Shown: positions 36,965 to 38,620 of the stretch, piece by piece
Layout: every line of letters starts with the position of its first letter
Position numbering within the stretch: position 1 is the stretch's first letter
Source of the DNA: Candidatus Moranbacteria bacterium GW2011_GWE1_49_15
Lineage (GTDB): Bacteria > Patescibacteriota > Minisyncoccia > Moranbacterales > GWC2-37-73
Direction of reading: 5' to 3'
Assembly (NCBI GenBank): GCA_001003855.1
Contig: LCPX01000002.1
Location: 1 to 38,620 of the forward strand
Length of the DNA stretch: 38,620 bases
Notes under the pieces: model-generated
Told to the model about the DNA's origin: nothing
The model's input: the letters and a program-made list of their open reading frames with translations, nothing else
The model's database searches: none
Translations under genes and position numbers: made by a program

Positions 36965-38200
36965 TTATCCGACGAATGTCAGGGCGACTCCGGTCTTGCC
37001 GGCGCGTCCGGTCCTTCCGATACGGTGGATGTAATCCTCGAAGGTCGCAGGGACATCGAAGTTGATCACATGCGAAACGTTCGGGATGTCGAGTCCTCTG
37101 GAAGCGACGTCGGTCGCGACCAGGATCTGGACTATATTCTCCTTGAAAAGTTTCAAGGCTTTCTGTCTTTTGGCGTGGGATTTGTCTCCATGGATGGATT
37201 CGGCCTTGAAGCCCTTGTGGTGCAAGGCCTTGGAAAGCTTCTCCGCTCCGTGTTTGGTCCTGGAAAACACCAAGACTTTTTGGAAGTGGGTTTGCGCCAA
37301 AAGGTTATGCAACACTTCGATCTTATCCTGACCGCGATCGATGCGGACGACGTCCTGGTCGACTTGCGCGGAAGTATCCCTCTTTCTGATGGAAATCTTT
37401 TCGGGATTATTCAAGAACTCGCCGGTAAGCCTTTCGATTTCAGGCGCAAGCGTAGCGGAGAAAAGCAAAGTCTGCCTTTTCGGTGAAACGAGCGAGAGTA
37501 GATAGCGGACATCCGGGATGAATCCCATGTCGAGCATCTGGTCGGCCTCGTCCAGAACTACGTTGGCGAAACGGTCGAGGATCAGTCTCTTTCTTTGGAT
37601 AAGATCCTTGAGTCTTCCTGGCGTTCCGATCACGACGTTGTGCCTTGAACGCAATTTGTCGATCTGCGGGCGGATATTGGCTCCGCCGACGACTACTACC
37701 GAGTTAATGTGAAGTCCCTTGGAGAAAGCCACGAACTCGTCCTGGATCTGGATGGCCAATTCGCGCGTAGGCACGACGACCAGCAGTTTCTCATGCGGGT
37801 TGCGAAGGATCTTGTCGATCATAGGCACCAAGAACGCTCCGGTCTTTCCGGTTCCGGTGTTGGCCAGGCCGATCACGTCTTTTCCTTCCATGATCAAGGG
37901 AATGGTTTTTTCCTGGATCTCGGTCGGGGTTTCGAAACCTCGCTGGGCGATTATGGTTTTGAGGCGTTGGTCGATCGGGAATTCGGGGAAAAGGGTCTTG
38001 GCGATATATTTATCCTCCGCTACCGGTCCGGCCGACTTGTTGATGAACTTGTTGATGTCGATCGCGTTTCCGGTGAACCTTCCTCTTCCTCCGCTTCTTC
38101 CGCGGTTGAAGGTGTTGCTCCTGCCTCCTTGGTAACCGGATCCCGGTCCTCTTCTTTTGGGACCGCGTGGCCCGTTCGGTTTGAAATTCCTGCTTTGCAT
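36965..38200 (-). CDS. DEAD-box ATP-dependent RNA helicase
   Basis: From ATG 38200 (411 aa) all helicase motifs are present: Q motif GFETPTEIQ, motif I ANTGTGKT, Ia PTRELAIQ, GG, TPGR, motif II VLDEADQ, motif III SAT, motif IV VLVFSRTKHGAE, motif V ATDVASRGLDI, and motif VI HRIGRTGRAG. The ~60-residue N-terminus is rich in Arg, Gly, Pro and Asn (GGRSNTFNRGRSGGRGRFTG), an RGG-like RNA-binding tail at the unusual N-terminal end. It most resembles RhlE/CsdA-type helicases acting in ribosome assembly or RNA decay, often cold-induced. The frame continues upstream to 38236, but the ATG at 38200 fits homologue starts. A 250-nt structured leader precedes it. Confidence 0.93.
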   Translation of the reverse strand: MQSRNFKPNGPRGPKRRGPGSGYQGGRSNTFNRGRSGGRGRFTGNAIDINKFINKSAGPVAEDKYIAKTLFPEFPIDQRLKTIIAQRGFETPTEIQEKTIPLIMEGKDVIGLANTGTGKTGAFLVPMIDKILRNPHEKLLVVVPTRELAIQIQDEFVAFSKGLHINSVVVVGGANIRPQIDKLRSRHNVVIGTPGRLKDLIQRKRLILDRFANVVLDEADQMLDMGFIPDVRYLLSLVSPKRQTLLFSATLAPEIERLTGEFLNNPEKISIRKRDTSAQVDQDVVRIDRGQDKIEVLHNLLAQTHFQKVLVFSRTKHGAEKLSKALHHKGFKAESIHGDKSHAKRQKALKLFKENIVQILVATDVASRGLDIPNVSHVINFDVPATFEDYIHRIGRTGRAGKTGVALTFVG

Positions 38201-38452
38201 TGGGTTTTTGGCCTCGGGAGTCAGGGCACATAACAAGCCGGGGGACCGATAACGGTTCCTTGCTTTTATTTGCCAGGCTCTGGGCCGATGATTGTTGTTG
38301 TAGCTCCTTGCTAGAGGGCAAGGCTCAAAAAGTGATTCCGCTTGGCGGAAAAGTCCTCTCGTTCACCCGGGCTGAAAAGCTGCGGGCTTCGCTAAACAAT
38401 GAAAATTAAAATCTATGTTTAGATACACGAGATAGTTCAAGGTATTAACATA
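38201..38452 (-). promoter_or_regulatory. Long structured 5' leader of the DEAD-box helicase gene
   Basis: The predicted transcript start near 38453 leaves ~250 nt before the ATG. It contains perfect hairpins such as CCTTGC/GCAAGG (38306-38323) and TTCCGC/GCGGAA (38336-38350). Long leaders are usual for cold-shock-induced RNA helicase genes, so temperature or autoregulation is likely; this is inference. No other gene is seen here. Confidence 0.45.
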
Positions 38453-38459
38453 GATGCTT

Positions 38460-38488
38460 ATAGTAGCACGCTTGACTTTCCTTGTCAA
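38460..38488 (-). promoter_or_regulatory. Promoter of the DEAD-box helicase gene
   Basis: Consensus TTGACA (38483-38488, minus strand), 17 bp, and TACTAT (38460-38465) with TGC at the extended -10 position. Confidence 0.7.
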
Positions 38489-38500
38489 TAGGAGTATAAT
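38472..38500 (+). promoter_or_regulatory. Promoter of the T-box leader transcript
   Basis: TTGACT (38472-38477), 17 bp, and perfect TATAAT (38495-38500). Transcription should start near 38507. Its -35 box lies within the spacer of the helicase promoter. Confidence 0.78.
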
Positions 38501-38506
38501 GTATAA

Positions 38507-38620
38507 AGAGGATGAAGAGGGGATTGGCAGTCCTTTCGAGCCTGAAATAAGGCATAATCTTCGAAACAACCAGAGAGAAGTCTCCGCTTGTGAGCGGGGG
38601 AAAGCGGGTGGAACCGCGGA
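38507..38620 (+). promoter_or_regulatory. T-box riboswitch leader (cut by the window end)
   Basis: The 3' part matches the conserved T box: AAAGCGGGTGGAACCGCGGA (38601-38620), with GCGG/CCGC antiterminator arms and a TGGA bulge (38609-38612) that would pair with a tRNA ending UCCA. Upstream is the AGAGAG motif (about 38573-38578) and stem III CTCCGCT/AGCGGGG (38582-38599). The 5' part (helix TGAAGA/TCTTCG at 38513-38563 with inner hairpins) is much shorter than a canonical stem I. It should control an aminoacyl-tRNA synthetase or amino acid gene to the right. Discriminator U is found on both tRNA-Thr genes here, but Gly and Cys remain possible. The specifier codon could not be placed with confidence. 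Confidence 0.72.

Overview
The window looks like a chromosomal segment of a Patescibacteria (Candidate Phyla Radiation) bacterium, probably of the Parcubacteria/Moranbacteria kind. This is inference from gene content: a short-form EF-Ts (192 aa), L31 and H1-like proteins with Lys/Ala-rich tracts, a PSP1/RicT protein, a VirD4/DUF87-type membrane ATPase beside a PP2C-like/beta-propeller protein, many glycosyltransferases, few Shine-Dalgarno sequences, and short AT-rich microrepeats between genes. TGA ends several genes and a tRNA-Trp(CCA) is present, so the standard bacterial code applies.

Layout. 1-6358 (+): cell envelope and division genes (murA 3' end with an apparent frameshift, NUDIX hydrolase, mreB, two GT4 glycosyltransferases, a DNA polymerase III delta'-like gene, ftsQ). 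6446-9874 (-): two GT-C membrane glycosyltransferases. 10073-15809 (+): a large coiled-coil protein, a small helical protein and a membrane-anchored VirD4/DUF87-like ATPase, convergent with a PP2C-like/TM/propeller protein (15948-18332, -). 18453-23823 (+): winged-helix regulator, rmuC, a small membrane protein, a processive GT2, a WecA/MraY-family transferase and a DUF192 protein. 23957-24553 (-): an anchored surface protein. 24554-25567: an AT-rich 1-kb gap with promoters, a DnaA box and a possible structured leader before a 48-aa histone H1-like gene. 26015-28427 (-): prmC, prfA, rpmE, divergent from rpsB-tsf-ricT-TPR (+, 28745-31748).

31787-33060 is a tRNA cluster (Thr-TGT, Tyr-GTA, Thr-GGT, rpmG, Trp-CCA). 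Its order matches the ancient thrU-tyrU-(glyT)-thrT-(tuf)-rpmG-trpT arrangement, but it is interleaved with two families of structured repeats. One is an 81-bp element directly upstream of two tRNAs. The other is a palindromic element that carries a copy of the neighbouring tRNA's 3' end on one side and an inverted T-arm copy on the other. I regard this as the most likely undescribed system in the window.

33083-36757 holds small membrane proteins, a decayed gene remnant, an NADH-oxidase-like flavoprotein, YggT, an lmo0937-type peptide and a PF04020 holin-like protein. 36965-38200 (-) is a DEAD-box helicase with a long leader. Its promoter interlocks with a divergent promoter that drives what appears to be a T-box riboswitch, cut off by the window end. 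The antiterminator bulge (TGGA) predicts a tRNA with discriminator U, as both tRNA-Thr genes here have, so an aminoacyl-tRNA synthetase gene such as thrS is expected just outside.
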